DNA of 64,000 nt from an uncultured Pelagibacteraceae bacterium (GCA_902617025.1 CACMVB010000006.1:1-64000); one strand, 5' to 3'. Shown: positions 34,724 through 44,052, numbered from the stretch's first letter. The notes: generated by a model not told the origin, from the sequence alone. A program made the numbers and translations.

Positions 34724-35044
34724 ATGAGCTTAGATAAGAAAGAAAAAAACTTAAATCATTTGATTAATAAACTCGACTCTTTAAGTTTAACTTATTCACA
34801 ACCTAATTATGAAATAGAAAAAATTAGATCTGAGAAAAACGAAATTTTATTGCAAAAAAAAGAATTGGAAAAAAAAAATCAAGAATTACTTAGAGAGCAT
34901 AAGTATTTAAAGGAAAAAATTAAAAATTTTAAATTTGATGAGAAAAAAAGGGTTCAATTAGAGGAAAATTTTAACCAAGAAATTGAGGAGCTCAGTCAAG
35001 AAACTGAAAATTTGGTTTTAGAAATTGAAAAATGGCAAACGTAA
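34724..35044 (+). CDS. DUF4164-like coiled-coil protein
   Basis: A 106-residue, highly charged protein predicted as coiled coil over nearly all its length (roughly residues 20-103). It contains no enzyme motif. A small coiled-coil DUF4164 gene directly before zapA is common in alphaproteobacteria, and the 13-nt overlap with zapA suggests a partner role in division, possibly with ZapA. The function of the family is not established. Confidence 0.7.
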   Translation: MSLDKKEKNLNHLINKLDSLSLTYSQPNYEIEKIRSEKNEILLQKKELEKKNQELLREHKYLKEKIKNFKFDEKKRVQLEENFNQEIEELSQETENLVLEIEKWQT

Positions 35045-35478
35045 ACGTAAAATTTAATAATAAAGATTATCTTCTTTCATGTGACGACGGACAAGAAGAG
35101 TCATTGAAGAAATTAACTAAATTTTTAGATAAGAAATATCTAGAATTAAAAGAAAAACTGGGTAATATCGGTGAAAATAAGCTTTTATTAATTACCACAA
35201 TTCAATTAATCGATGAGTATTTTGACCTAAGACAAAAAGTAACGGAACAAAAATCAAAATTAGATGAAATTTCAAGTAAGTTTAAAGAAATAAAATTCTT
35301 AGCTATACAGTATAAAAAAGATAAAGATGATGAAATTGAAAAATTGAACCACAAGCTAGAAAAATTTAAAGATACTATTGAAGAAAACAAAAATCATTAT
35401 GAGCTAATGCTCGATAAAACTACACAGTCACTAGAAAAAATTATTTCTCATACAGAGTCCTTGTCTAAAATACAATAG
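35032..35478 (+). CDS. zapA: Cell division protein ZapA
   Basis: A 148-residue protein with the ZapA head at the N-terminus (VNVKFNNKDYLLSCDDGQEESLKKLTKFLDK) and a long C-terminal coiled coil. ZapA bundles FtsZ filaments at the division ring. It is longer than E. coli ZapA (109 residues) because the coiled coil is extended. It is followed immediately by the 5-formyl-THF cyclo-ligase gene; the 6S RNA often found in this gap in other bacteria has no room here. Confidence 0.85.
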   Translation: MANVNVKFNNKDYLLSCDDGQEESLKKLTKFLDKKYLELKEKLGNIGENKLLLITTIQLIDEYFDLRQKVTEQKSKLDEISSKFKEIKFLAIQYKKDKDDEIEKLNHKLEKFKDTIEENKNHYELMLDKTTQSLEKIISHTESLSKIQ

Positions 35479-36033
35479 ATGGATAAAAAAGGGCTGATCA
35501 GAAAAAAATACCTACTAAGAAGAAAAAAAAATTACTTTCAAATAAATGAAAAGTTCTTTTTTCCTTTGATTAAGATTATAAAAGAAAAATTAAAAAACAA
35601 AAAAAAGATAATTGCTATATATTACCCAAGTTTTTATGAACTAAATGTTCTAAAGATATTTGATGTCGAATTTTTTAAAAAATTTAATTTTTTATTACCT
35701 ATTATCTCCAAAACAAACTCAATGAATTTTCATAAGTGGAATAAAGGCGAAGTTTTAGTTTTAAATAGATTAGGAATACCCGAACCATTAAAGTCAAAAA
35801 AAATAATTCCGACAATGATATTAGTTCCCCTTTTAGCTTTTGACAAAGACAAAAATAGAGTTGGATATGGAAAGGGATTTTATGACAGATATCTTGGTAG
35901 ATTTTTAAAAGCAAATAAAAAGATAATTGTAGTCGGTATTGCATTTTCGTTTCAAAAATACCATAAACTGCCAGTAAACAATCACGACCGTAAATTAGAT
36001 TTTATAATTACTGAAAAAGGAGTGATAAAATGA
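35479..36033 (+). CDS. fau: 5-formyltetrahydrofolate cyclo-ligase
   Basis: A 184-residue enzyme making 5,10-methenyl-THF from 5-formyl-THF with ATP. LIRKKYLLRRKK near the start, then IPTMILVPLLAFDKDKNRVGYGKGFYDRYL near 113-140 with the conserved GxGKGFYDRYL, are diagnostic. It starts directly after the zapA stop and overlaps the next gene by 4 nt. zapA followed by this gene is conserved in many proteobacteria. Confidence 0.92.
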   Translation: MDKKGLIRKKYLLRRKKNYFQINEKFFFPLIKIIKEKLKNKKKIIAIYYPSFYELNVLKIFDVEFFKKFNFLLPIISKTNSMNFHKWNKGEVLVLNRLGIPEPLKSKKIIPTMILVPLLAFDKDKNRVGYGKGFYDRYLGRFLKANKKIIVVGIAFSFQKYHKLPVNNHDRKLDFIITEKGVIK

Positions 36034-36836
36034 AAATTTTAATTTTAGGAGATGTAATGGGTCCATCAGGTAGAAAAGCTTTAAAAGAAAATCTTCCAAG
36101 AATAATTAAAGAAAATAAAATTAATTTCTCAATAGTAAATGGAGAAAATGCTGCAGACGATGGCAAAGGTATTACCGAAGAAATTGCTGAGAAGCTTTTT
36201 TCACTAGGCATAGATGTAATTACTTCCGGAAATCACATTTGGGATAAAGAGGAAACACTAAGTTATATTGAGAGGGAAAACAGATTATTAAGACCGGCTA
36301 ACTTAGCTGATGGATCTCCAGGAAGAGGTTTTGGAATTTATTTTACAAAAGATAAAAAATATAAAGTCGGAGTCATAAATTTAATGGGCAATGTGTTCAT
36401 GAGAAAAACAGAAGATGTTTTTAAAAAAGCAAAAGAAATTAGTGAAAAAATTAAAATTAAAAAAAATGTCGATTTTTCCGTAGTTGATTTTCATGGAGAA
36501 ATAACCAGTGAAAAAATGGCAATTGGTCATTTTTTTGATGGCGTATCTACTTGTGTTGTAGGGACACACACTCATGTTCCAACCGCTGACACAAGAATTT
36601 TAGAAAAAGGGACTGCTTATCAAACTGATATTGGAATGTGTGGTGATTACAACTCAGTAATTGGGATGAATAAAGAAAACTCCTTAAAAAAATTTTTTAA
36701 AGATAAAGAGGCAATAAAACATTATCCATCAGATGGAGTAGGAACATTATCTGGAATAATCGTCGAAGCAGACAAGGTATCTGGGTTAGCGATTAAAATT
36801 TCTAGATTAATTACTGGAGGTGTTTTAAAGAAATAA
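36030..36836 (+). CDS. YmdB-family metallophosphoesterase
   Basis: A 268-residue calcineurin-like phosphoesterase of the TIGR00282/YmdB family. Metal-ligand motifs are GDVMG near 7-11, NGENAADDGKG near 39-49, TSGNHIWD near 66-73, DFHGE and GTHTHVPTAD. Family members hydrolyse cyclic nucleotides (2',3'-cAMP in Bacillus). The biological role in SAR11 is unknown. It is in one operon with the cyclo-ligase and yebC genes. Confidence 0.88.
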   Translation: MKILILGDVMGPSGRKALKENLPRIIKENKINFSIVNGENAADDGKGITEEIAEKLFSLGIDVITSGNHIWDKEETLSYIERENRLLRPANLADGSPGRGFGIYFTKDKKYKVGVINLMGNVFMRKTEDVFKKAKEISEKIKIKKNVDFSVVDFHGEITSEKMAIGHFFDGVSTCVVGTHTHVPTADTRILEKGTAYQTDIGMCGDYNSVIGMNKENSLKKFFKDKEAIKHYPSDGVGTLSGIIVEADKVSGLAIKISRLITGGVLKK

Positions 36837-36838
36837 TA

Positions 36839-37561
36839 ATGGCAGGGCATTCTCATTGGGCTGGAATAAAACATAAAAAAGGAAGAGCAGATAAAGAAAG
36901 ATCTAAAATATTCTCAAAACTTTCTAGAGAAATAACTGTTGCTGCAAAGCTAGGAGATAAAGATCCTGACATGAATTCAAGATTGAGAACAGCTATCCAG
37001 GCAGCTAAACAAGCTAATATGCCGAAAGATAATATTTCAAGAGCTATAAGCAAGTCTGAAAATACAAATGAAAAAAATTTTGAAAATTTAAGGTATGAAG
37101 GTTTTGGCCCTTTTAACATTGCGCTAGTAATTGAAACATTAACCAATAACAAAAATAGATCAGCATCGAGCATAAGAACTGTTTTACAAAAAAACGGAGG
37201 AAGATTAGGCGAAACTGGTTCTACCACACACATGTTTAATAGTTGTGGAATTATCCATATTGATAAAAATAAGATTAGTGAAGATGATGCTTTTGAAATT
37301 GCAATAAGTTCTGGAGCAAAAGACTGTTTAAAGATTAATGGTTACTATGAGATAATAACTGAAAAAGAGGATTTTTATAAAATAAAAACCATATTTGAAA
37401 AAAAAATAGACAATTTTTCCTATTCCGCTATTGAGTGGAGAGCGCACAACTATTTAAAATTAGATAAAGATAAAAGCAAAAAAATGATTGAAGTGCTGAG
37501 CGCTTTGGAAGAAATTGATGATGTCCAAAACATATTTATTAATGCAAATTTAAAAGATTGA
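36839..37561 (+). CDS. yebC: YebC/PmpR-family protein
   Basis: A 240-residue protein. MAGHSHWAGIKHKKGRADKERSKIFSKL is the hallmark N-terminus, and GGRLGETGSTTHMF a conserved middle motif. YebC proteins were annotated as DNA-binding regulators, and recent work assigns some of them a ribosome-stalling relief role similar to EF-P. In most alphaproteobacteria it is followed by ruvC-ruvA-ruvB; here only a RuvC-like gene follows. Confidence 0.96.
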   Translation: MAGHSHWAGIKHKKGRADKERSKIFSKLSREITVAAKLGDKDPDMNSRLRTAIQAAKQANMPKDNISRAISKSENTNEKNFENLRYEGFGPFNIALVIETLTNNKNRSASSIRTVLQKNGGRLGETGSTTHMFNSCGIIHIDKNKISEDDAFEIAISSGAKDCLKINGYYEIITEKEDFYKIKTIFEKKIDNFSYSAIEWRAHNYLKLDKDKSKKMIEVLSALEEIDDVQNIFINANLKD

Positions 37562-37565
37562 TATT

Positions 37566-38057
37566 ATGAAAATAATTGGCATAGACCCAGGATTAAGTGG
37601 AGCAATAGCTATTTTAGAAAATAAAAAAGTATTAAAAATTTTTGATATGCCAGTAATGTCGGAAGGAAAGAAAAACAAAAGGCAATTAAATAGTGCTCAA
37701 TTAGTGAATATAGTAAGGGAAAATATCAATAATAATGAGGAAATAGCAGTTGTTGTTGAACAGGTTAATGCAATGCCTGGTCAAGGTGTTACAAGCATGT
37801 TTAACTTTGGTCAAACATTTGGTGCCATTAAAGGTGTTTGTGCGGCTTTAAGGTTACCAATATATTTTGTTAGACCTTCAAAATGGAAAAAACATTTTGA
37901 ATTAATTAATTCATCAAAAGATGCAAGTAGAACAAAAGTTATAGAAATGTATCCTTGTTTATCCAATCAATTATCAAAAAAAAAAGACGTTAATAAGTCT
38001 GATGCTATTTTAATTGCAAGATTCTATAGCGATACAAGACTATTAGATAAAAAATAG
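37566..38057 (+). CDS. RuvC-like Holliday-junction endonuclease, atypical
   Basis: A 163-residue RNase H-fold protein with catalytic-type acidic residues D7 (IGIDPGLSG), E65 (VVVEQVNAM) and D146 (KSDAILIA), with D141 close by. The spacing fits crossover-junction endonuclease RuvC. However, QVNAMPGQGVTSMFNFGQTFG and RPSKWKKHF are closer to phage- or mitochondrial-type RuvC-like resolvases than to E. coli RuvC. It is in the canonical place after yebC. ruvA and ruvB are not next to it. Confidence 0.75.
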   Translation: MKIIGIDPGLSGAIAILENKKVLKIFDMPVMSEGKKNKRQLNSAQLVNIVRENINNNEEIAVVVEQVNAMPGQGVTSMFNFGQTFGAIKGVCAALRLPIYFVRPSKWKKHFELINSSKDASRTKVIEMYPCLSNQLSKKKDVNKSDAILIARFYSDTRLLDKK

Positions 38058-38115
38058 TAATAAATTTATAAAAAAACGCCAAATTCATGACACATTCTAA
38101 AAGTAATTAATTTCA

Positions 38116-38796
38116 ATGGAACAAGATATTGCAGCTCAAGTAGTAGGTCTAGGTGGAGCCTCAGATTTTACACTTTGGAGTCTTTTTATGAGAGCTGACT
38201 TTGTTGTAAAATTTGTAATCATATTACTTATAGCTAGCTCAATATTCTCTTGGGCTTTGATTTTTGATAAATTTAAATTATTCAAAACAATTAATAAATC
38301 TACTCAAGATTTTGAAAAAAAATTTTGGAAAGCAAAATCTGCAGAGAGTTTTAATAATAATCTTCCTGTAAATTCTACCGATCCTGCAACATTAATCTTT
38401 AAAGCAGCTATGGCAGAATTATTAAAAACTAAAAGACAATCTACTGCTGTTCAAACTGCAAGAGTAGAAAGAATTCTTGAAATTGCAACAGACAATGAGT
38501 TAAAAAAAGTAGAAAAAAATTTTACATTCCTTGCTACGATAGGATCTACCGCACCATTTATTGGCTTATTCGGAACTGTTTGGGGTATCATGAATTCTTT
38601 TCAATCGATAGCTATCTCTAGAAATACTAGTCTTGCTATAGTTGCGCCTGGTATAGCCGAAGCTTTATTTGCTACCGCATTAGGACTTCTTGCTGCAATA
38701 CCAGCAGTAGTTGCTTACAACAAATTTAATAGTGACTCTAGAAGATATTTCTCAAGAATAGATAATTTTTCAAAAAGATTTTTATCAATAATTTAA
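38116..38796 (+). CDS. tolQ: Tol-Pal system protein TolQ
   Basis: A 226-residue inner-membrane proton-channel subunit of the MotA/TolQ/ExbB family. It has an N-terminal membrane segment near 30-52 and two further ones around 140-165 and 175-200, with the signature FLATIGSTAPFIGLFGTVWGIM and PGIAEALFATALGLLAAIPAVVAYN. Together with TolR it powers outer-membrane constriction and lipid homeostasis. It starts 58 bp after the RuvC-like gene; ybgC, often found here, is missing. Confidence 0.96.
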   Translation: MEQDIAAQVVGLGGASDFTLWSLFMRADFVVKFVIILLIASSIFSWALIFDKFKLFKTINKSTQDFEKKFWKAKSAESFNNNLPVNSTDPATLIFKAAMAELLKTKRQSTAVQTARVERILEIATDNELKKVEKNFTFLATIGSTAPFIGLFGTVWGIMNSFQSIAISRNTSLAIVAPGIAEALFATALGLLAAIPAVVAYNKFNSDSRRYFSRIDNFSKRFLSII

Positions 38797-38802
38797 TCAA
38801 TA

Positions 38803-39216
38803 ATGGCTTTTAAATTTAATCGCTTAAGAAATGAACCAATGAGTGAGATAAATGTAACTCCATTTGTTGACGTTATGCTTGTTCTTTTAATAATTTTCAT
38901 GGTTACAGCACCACTTTTGACAGTTGGAGTTCAAGTAGACCTACCTGAGTCCGCAGCCGACTCTCTACCAGATGATCAGGAACCTTTGACTATTAGCATT
39001 AATTCAAAAGGTGAAATTTATATTCAGGAACATCAAGTAACTTATCAAAAGATGGTTCCTAAGCTGCTAGCAATAGCAAAAAATAGAACTGATACTAGGA
39101 TTTATGTTCGTGGGGATAAAAATATTAATTATGGAAGAGTATTAGAGGTAATGGGCACTTTATCTGGTGCTGGATTTTCTAAAGTTGCTTTAATTTCTGA
39201 GCCTTATAAAAACTAG
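38803..39216 (+). CDS. tolR: Tol-Pal system protein TolR
   Basis: A 137-residue ExbD/TolR protein: SEINVTPFVDVMLVLLIIFMVTAPLL is the single membrane helix with the essential aspartate (D in PFVDVMLVLL, about residue 24), followed by a periplasmic domain. It couples proton flow through TolQ to TolA. It follows tolQ by 6 nt and precedes tolA by 8 nt. Confidence 0.96.
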   Translation: MAFKFNRLRNEPMSEINVTPFVDVMLVLLIIFMVTAPLLTVGVQVDLPESAADSLPDDQEPLTISINSKGEIYIQEHQVTYQKMVPKLLAIAKNRTDTRIYVRGDKNINYGRVLEVMGTLSGAGFSKVALISEPYKN

Positions 39217-39224
39217 GATGAAAT

Positions 39225-40034
39225 ATGATAAAAAGTTTATTTTACTCAATAACATTTCATTCAATAATGATTTTACTAACTATATTAAGCTTACCATTTA
39301 TGCTTAGAGAGCCTATTGATTTACCCCCAATAGTATCAGTAGAATTAATTCAAATATCAGATAAGACTAACATTCCTTACGCACCCAAAGCGAGAAAAAT
39401 TATTGAAGAAACAAAAAAAAAAGAGGAAACAAGAGTTGTTTCAGAGCAAGCCCCACCTGTAGCCAAGGCAAAAGAAAAACCAGATAGAATTCCACTTCCT
39501 CAGGAAAAAAAAGAGGAAAAAAAACTAGTTAAAAAAAAGCAAAATCCAGAGGAAATTAAACCTGAGATTAGACAGTCTTCAGAATTTGAAAAAAAAGAAA
39601 TTATTGATACAAATCAAATAGCTGCTTTAATTGATAAAGCTAAAGAAATTCAGGCCGTAGAGAAAAAAAAAAGAGATGAAATTACTCAAAGCAGCAAAAA
39701 AAACTCTTTCGCAACTGGGCTTACATTATCCGAGGAAGATGCTTTGAGAGCTCAAATTTTTGGTTGCTGGAGTATTCCTTTGGGTCTACCTTATGATGAA
39801 AATTTACTTGTAAGAATAAAGCTTCAATTGAAAAAAGATGGAACTATAATGAAATCAGAAATTATAGATCATGAAAGAATGAACAGGCCAGGTCAGAAGT
39901 TTTACAAAGTTTTAGCTGAAAGCGCACTTAGAGCAGTGAGATTGTGTCAACCATTAAAAGTTCCACCAACTGGTTACGACAAATGGAAAGATTTACAGTT
40001 AAATTTTAATCCTGTGGAAATGTTGAAAGGATAA
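39225..40034 (+). CDS. tolA: TolA-like energy transducer
   Basis: A 269-residue protein with one N-terminal membrane helix (residues about 7-25), a long Lys/Glu-rich, proline-containing stalk to about residue 160, and a C-terminal domain containing GCWSIPLGLPYDE and KVLAESALRAVRLCQPLKVP. The latter is typical of alphaproteobacterial TolA/TonB C-terminal domains. It spans the periplasm to contact Pal and TolB. The sequence similarity is low in the stalk, and the assignment rests on topology and position. Confidence 0.85.
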   Translation: MIKSLFYSITFHSIMILLTILSLPFMLREPIDLPPIVSVELIQISDKTNIPYAPKARKIIEETKKKEETRVVSEQAPPVAKAKEKPDRIPLPQEKKEEKKLVKKKQNPEEIKPEIRQSSEFEKKEIIDTNQIAALIDKAKEIQAVEKKKRDEITQSSKKNSFATGLTLSEEDALRAQIFGCWSIPLGLPYDENLLVRIKLQLKKDGTIMKSEIIDHERMNRPGQKFYKVLAESALRAVRLCQPLKVPPTGYDKWKDLQLNFNPVEMLKG

Positions 40035-41372
40035 ATGAGAATTTTTTTCTATATAATATTATTTAATCTAATTTTAATAAATAGGTCTTACTCTTTAATT
40101 GAAGTTGATATCACAAGAGGTAACTTAGATCCTTTGCCAATCGCAGTGTCACCATTGCATGTTGATATAAAATCTGAAGGATACAAAGATATCAAAATAA
40201 AGGAATTAGGTGATAATATATCTAAGATAATTGAGAGGAATTTTAAAAGCACTGGGCTGTTCAACCCTTTGAAAAAAGATGCATTTGTTCAAAAACCTGA
40301 CATAGCTCATTTAAAACCTAGATTTGAAGATTGGAGACTAATTAAAGCTCAAGCTTTAGTAACAGGAAAGCTTCTTATAAAAAACGAAAAACTAAAAGTT
40401 GAATTTAGACTTTGGGATCTTACGGCATCAAAAGAAATGACGGCTTTAGCTTTCACAACAACTCCGTCAAATTGGAGAAGAGTCGCGCATATAATATCTG
40501 ATAAAATATATGAAAGGTTGACAGGTGAAGAAGGATATTTTGATACTAGAATAATTTTTGTAGCAGAAAGTGGTCCCAAAAATCAACGAGTAAAAAAATT
40601 GGCTATAATGGACCAGGATGGCGCTAATGTTAAATATCTTACTCTAGGAAATGAACTTGTTCTTACTCCAAGATTCAATCCAACCAATCAAATGGTTACT
40701 TACATGTCATATTTTAGAAATATGCCAAGAGTTTATTTGCTGGATATTGAGACAGGAACTCAAGAGGTTGTTGGCAACTTTCCTGGTATGACTTTTGCTC
40801 CGAGATTTTCACCTGACGGAAAAAAAATTATTATGAGTTTTGCAAAAGATGGAAACTCAGATATTTATACGATGAATTTAGAAACACGAGTAGTTGAGCG
40901 AATTACTGATCATTCTTCAATAGATACATCTCCATCATTTTCTCCAGACGGAAAGTATATTGCATTTAATTCGGATAGAAGCGGACTACAACAATTATAC
41001 GTTATGAGGAGTGATGGCAGCAATGTAAAAAGAATTACTTTTGGTAAAGGTATCTACGGAACTCCTGTTTGGTCTCCTAGAGGTGATTTAATAGCATTTA
41101 CTAAAATGCACAAAGGGAGGTTTTATATTGGAGTTATGAGAACCGATGGATCAGGGGAGAGATTGCTTACAGAAAATTATTATCAAGAGGCACCATCATG
41201 GTCACCAAATGGAAGAGTGTTGGTTTTTTATAGGGAGACAAAAGCTGGAGAAAAAGGGAAGGGATTTTCCGCAAAATTATGGTCAATAGACATTACTGGT
41301 TATAATGAGAGAAAACTTAGCACTAAAACAGACGCTTCAGACCCATCTTGGTCCTCATTATTATCTAAGTGA
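40035..41372 (+). CDS. tolB: Tol-Pal beta-propeller protein TolB
   Basis: A 445-residue periplasmic protein. A signal peptide occupies the first ~20 residues ([18 protein letters not shown]), an N-terminal TolB domain follows, and then a six-bladed propeller with repeats of the form [39 protein letters not shown] and [12 protein letters not shown]. It binds Pal. It starts directly at the base after the tolA stop. Confidence 0.97.
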   Translation: MRIFFYIILFNLILINRSYSLIEVDITRGNLDPLPIAVSPLHVDIKSEGYKDIKIKELGDNISKIIERNFKSTGLFNPLKKDAFVQKPDIAHLKPRFEDWRLIKAQALVTGKLLIKNEKLKVEFRLWDLTASKEMTALAFTTTPSNWRRVAHIISDKIYERLTGEEGYFDTRIIFVAESGPKNQRVKKLAIMDQDGANVKYLTLGNELVLTPRFNPTNQMVTYMSYFRNMPRVYLLDIETGTQEVVGNFPGMTFAPRFSPDGKKIIMSFAKDGNSDIYTMNLETRVVERITDHSSIDTSPSFSPDGKYIAFNSDRSGLQQLYVMRSDGSNVKRITFGKGIYGTPVWSPRGDLIAFTKMHKGRFYIGVMRTDGSGERLLTENYYQEAPSWSPNGRVLVFYRETKAGEKGKGFSAKLWSIDITGYNERKLSTKTDASDPSWSSLLSK

Positions 41373-41447
41373 GGTTGAATTTTATGTAAAATATACTTGA
41401 ATAATTGAGAATAATTTGAAATAACCACAATGAACCTAGGGGAAAAA

Positions 41448-41924
41448 ATGACACTAAAAACGAATTTAAAAAACTTATTATTAGTAATTTTCGCAACACT
41501 AATTTTAAGTGCATGTTCTACTGCAAAAAAATCAGGAGACATAGACGGAGACGTATATACTGGCAAAGAAACTGTTGAGTATTTGGCTTCTGGTGTACCT
41601 GATAGAGTATTCTTTGCAACTAACAAGTCTTCTTTAACTACTGCTTCCAGAGCAACATTGAGAAAACAAGCAACATTTTTACGAAAAAATAAAAATCTTA
41701 ATGTGACCATTGAAGGCCATGCAGACGAAAGAGGCACAAGAGAATATAACTTAGCTTTAGGCGAAAGAAGAGCTAACGCTGCAAGAGATTATCTAATGAC
41801 ATATGGTATTTCTGGAAAAAGAATATCAGTAATAAGTTACGGTAAAGAAAAACCTGTTAATCCAAAATCTTCACCTTTATCTTGGTCACAAAACCGAAGA
41901 TCAGTAACTGTCAAAGTTAACTAA
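41448..41924 (+). CDS. pal: Peptidoglycan-associated lipoprotein Pal
   Basis: A 158-residue outer-membrane lipoprotein. From ATG 41448 a signal peptide ends in lipobox LSAC, with the Cys near residue 22. The OmpA-like peptidoglycan-binding domain is complete: VFFATNKSSLT, GHADERGTREYNLALGERRA and SYGKEKPV. An ATG at 41430 is in frame, but an AGGGGA element lies just before 41448 and the signal peptide fits better. A TATACT hexamer at 41392-41397 may be a promoter -10. A clear terminator follows. Confidence 0.95.
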   Translation: MTLKTNLKNLLLVIFATLILSACSTAKKSGDIDGDVYTGKETVEYLASGVPDRVFFATNKSSLTTASRATLRKQATFLRKNKNLNVTIEGHADERGTREYNLALGERRANAARDYLMTYGISGKRISVISYGKEKPVNPKSSPLSWSQNRRSVTVKVN

Positions 41925-41941
41925 TATAATTTAGTAATTTT

Positions 41942-41980
41942 AAAGACCCTTTGAAAGCTTTTTCAAGGGGTCTTTTTTTT
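41942..41980 (+). terminator. Rho-independent terminator after pal
   Basis: AAAGACCC-TTTGAAA pairs with TTTTTCAAGGGGTCTTT, closed by a short GC loop and followed by a run of eight T. It is the clearest intrinsic terminator found in the window and separates pal from cpoB. Confidence 0.85.
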
Positions 41981-42007
41981 GCCATCTTATCCAAATAATA
42001 AAGAATC

Positions 42008-42967
42008 ATGGCATTAAAAAAATTTTTAAAATCAACTTTTTTTATAATAATTTTATTTAACTTCACTGTTCTCAACGCTGAAGAGGAAGAAATTTATTTG
42101 AAATCAATATCAGATCAGATTCAAGTTATAACAAAAGATTTAAAAACTTTAGAAAAAGCTGTATATAAAAAATCCGATATCTCCTCATCTATTAATACTT
42201 CGTCATCAACACCAAGCGGTTTAAATGAAGACATTCTTACAAAACATCTTTTAAAATTAAATGAAATTGAAGACCAGTTTAGGGAATTAACTAATAAATT
42301 TGAGGAAGTTAATTTTAAACTAGATAAGTTGTCTTCAAGGGTTACCAAAATTCAGTCTGATACACAATTAAGATTTTCAGACTTAGAAAATGATTCAGTT
42401 TCGACAAAAAAAAATGATCAAGTAAGTCTTCCAGGAACTAGTAAGCCACAAGATTTTGGAGCAAACCCTGGATATAAAACAACAAATTTACCAGCCGAGC
42501 AAACTATAAATTCTGTCGAAAGTGCTCAAACAGTGATTACAGAGCAAGCTGAAAAAAAAGAGTCTTTATTACCAGATAAGCCTGCTTTAGAACAATATGA
42601 ATTTGCTGTGAGTTTTATGAAGATAGGAGATTATGAAACAGCAGAATTTGCTTTAAAAGAATTTATTGAAAAAAATAAAGACCATGATTTAGCAGGAAGT
42701 GCACAATACTGGTATGGCGAGACTTTTAGAATTCGACAATTATATTCAGATGCTGCAACTGCTTACTTAGATGGTTACCAAAATTACCCAAAAAGTAAAA
42801 AGGCCCCTGACAATCTTCTAAAGCTAGGAATTACTATGGTCCAACTTGGTGAAAAAGATCAAGGTTGTAAAATGATTTCAGGCTTGAAAAAAGAATACCC
42901 AAAAGCAAGCAAGTCTGTGTTACAAAAAGCTCAGTATGAGCAAAAAAAATTCAAATGTAATTCTTAA
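42008..42967 (+). CDS. cpoB: Tol-Pal system protein CpoB/YbgF
   Basis: A 319-residue periplasmic protein: a signal peptide to about residue 24 (cleavage near LNA-EEE), a coiled-coil segment (about 28-130), a low-complexity linker, and three TPR-like repeats from about residue 195 (YEFAVSFMKIGDYETAEFALKEFIEKN, YWYGETFRIRQLYSDAATAYLDGYQNYP, LLKLGITMVQLGEKDQGCKM). It coordinates cell-wall synthesis with Tol function. It overlaps tilS by 32 nt. Confidence 0.93.
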   Translation: MALKKFLKSTFFIIILFNFTVLNAEEEEIYLKSISDQIQVITKDLKTLEKAVYKKSDISSSINTSSSTPSGLNEDILTKHLLKLNEIEDQFRELTNKFEEVNFKLDKLSSRVTKIQSDTQLRFSDLENDSVSTKKNDQVSLPGTSKPQDFGANPGYKTTNLPAEQTINSVESAQTVITEQAEKKESLLPDKPALEQYEFAVSFMKIGDYETAEFALKEFIEKNKDHDLAGSAQYWYGETFRIRQLYSDAATAYLDGYQNYPKSKKAPDNLLKLGITMVQLGEKDQGCKMISGLKKEYPKASKSVLQKAQYEQKKFKCNS

Positions 42968-43955
42968 AAATTTTTTTAGGGAATTTAAAGATTTATCTAA
43001 AATTTATTTAAGCTTTAAAAAAAAGTTAGATAGCATTAAACAAAAATCTTATGTAGTTGCTGTTTCTGGAGGACCAGACAGCTTAGCTTTAGTAGCTTTA
43101 TCAAAGGCTTATAGTTATCAAAAAAGAGCTAAATTTTATTACGTTTTAATTAATCACAACATAAGAAAAAATTCTTTTTCTGAGTCAAAAAAAGTAAAAT
43201 TTTTACTAAAAAAAAACAAGATAAGTTTAACAATTATCTCAAATAAAAAAAAAATTTCTTCAAATATACAAAACTCAGCTAGATTAATTAGATATCAATT
43301 TTTAACTTCATTTTGTAAAAAGAAAAAAATTAAATACATATTAACTGCACATAACTTAGAAGATCAAATTGAAACTTTTTTTATAAGACTTTCAAGAGGA
43401 AGCGGATTAAAAGGGTTATCTTCTATGAGGGATTTTACCAATTTAAGTAATAAAATTATATTATACAGACCTCTTCTAAATATTAAAAAAGAAGAGCTTG
43501 TTAAGATTACTAAAAAAATTTTCGGTTATTATATTAAAGATCCCTCAAATAAAGATAAAAAATATCTTAGATCTAGAATTAGATCTTTAAAAAAACCACT
43601 AAAACAAAGTGGAATAGAATACGACCAAATTTTAAGATCAATCAATAACCTAGCTTCAAGTGAAATTGTTGTAGATAAATTTTTTCAGAATAAATTCAAA
43701 GAAACTGCCAAATGTTTTAAAAATAAAGTTTATATAAACCTAAAAAAGTTTATGAAATTAGACACCGAGATAAAGATTAGGACGATCAACCTGTCGATTA
43801 AAAGTATAAAAAAAAACTACTATAATCCTAGATCTAAAAAGGTAATCTATTTAATAAAAAAATTAGAAATTGATAAAAATGCTAAAAGTACTTTAGCTGG
43901 ATGTATATTTGTGAGGGAAAAAGAGAAAATATTGGTAAAAAATGAGAAAAAATAA
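42936..43955 (+). CDS. tilS: tRNA(Ile)-lysidine synthetase TilS
   Basis: A 339-residue N-type ATP pyrophosphatase that modifies C34 of tRNA-Ile(CAU). The PP-loop SGGPDS is at residues 44-49, then VLINHNIRKNS, ILTAHNLEDQIETFFIRLSRGSGLKGL and RSRIRSLKKPL. It is shorter than E. coli TilS (432 residues); the C-terminal lid domain is reduced or absent. tilS-ftsH is a common neighbourhood. Confidence 0.92.
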   Translation: MSKKNSNVILKNFFREFKDLSKIYLSFKKKLDSIKQKSYVVAVSGGPDSLALVALSKAYSYQKRAKFYYVLINHNIRKNSFSESKKVKFLLKKNKISLTIISNKKKISSNIQNSARLIRYQFLTSFCKKKKIKYILTAHNLEDQIETFFIRLSRGSGLKGLSSMRDFTNLSNKIILYRPLLNIKKEELVKITKKIFGYYIKDPSNKDKKYLRSRIRSLKKPLKQSGIEYDQILRSINNLASSEIVVDKFFQNKFKETAKCFKNKVYINLKKFMKLDTEIKIRTINLSIKSIKKNYYNPRSKKVIYLIKKLEIDKNAKSTLAGCIFVREKEKILVKNEKK

Positions 43956-43989
43956 TGATTTTCCTATGAATAAGTTATAATTTGTCTTA

Positions 43990-44019
43990 TTTACAACTAA
44001 TTTTTAATTAAATTATACT
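43990..44019 (+). promoter_or_regulatory. Candidate sigma70-type promoter of ftsH
   Basis: TTTACA at 43990-43995 and TATACT at 44014-44019 are separated by 18 bases and lie about 33 bases before the ftsH ATG, in the longest gap of this region. Confidence 0.45.
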
Positions 44020-44052
44020 TGTTTATTACAAATTAATAACTATTTAGAATTT

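Noticed and set aside
35470-35485. 6S RNA between zapA and the cyclo-ligase gene
   Set aside because: The genes abut with no spacer, so no RNA gene can fit.
36853-37233. 126-codon minus-strand frame opposite yebC
   Set aside because: yebC is unambiguous. The antisense frame has no start context or known motif.
37566-38057. Phage remnant based on the RuvC-like gene
   Set aside because: No other phage genes lie nearby. The gene is in the normal ruvC position and is packed between housekeeping genes.
41300-41737. 145-codon minus-strand frame over tolB-pal
   Set aside because: It runs antisense through the Pal lipobox and OmpA domain and has no motif of its own.
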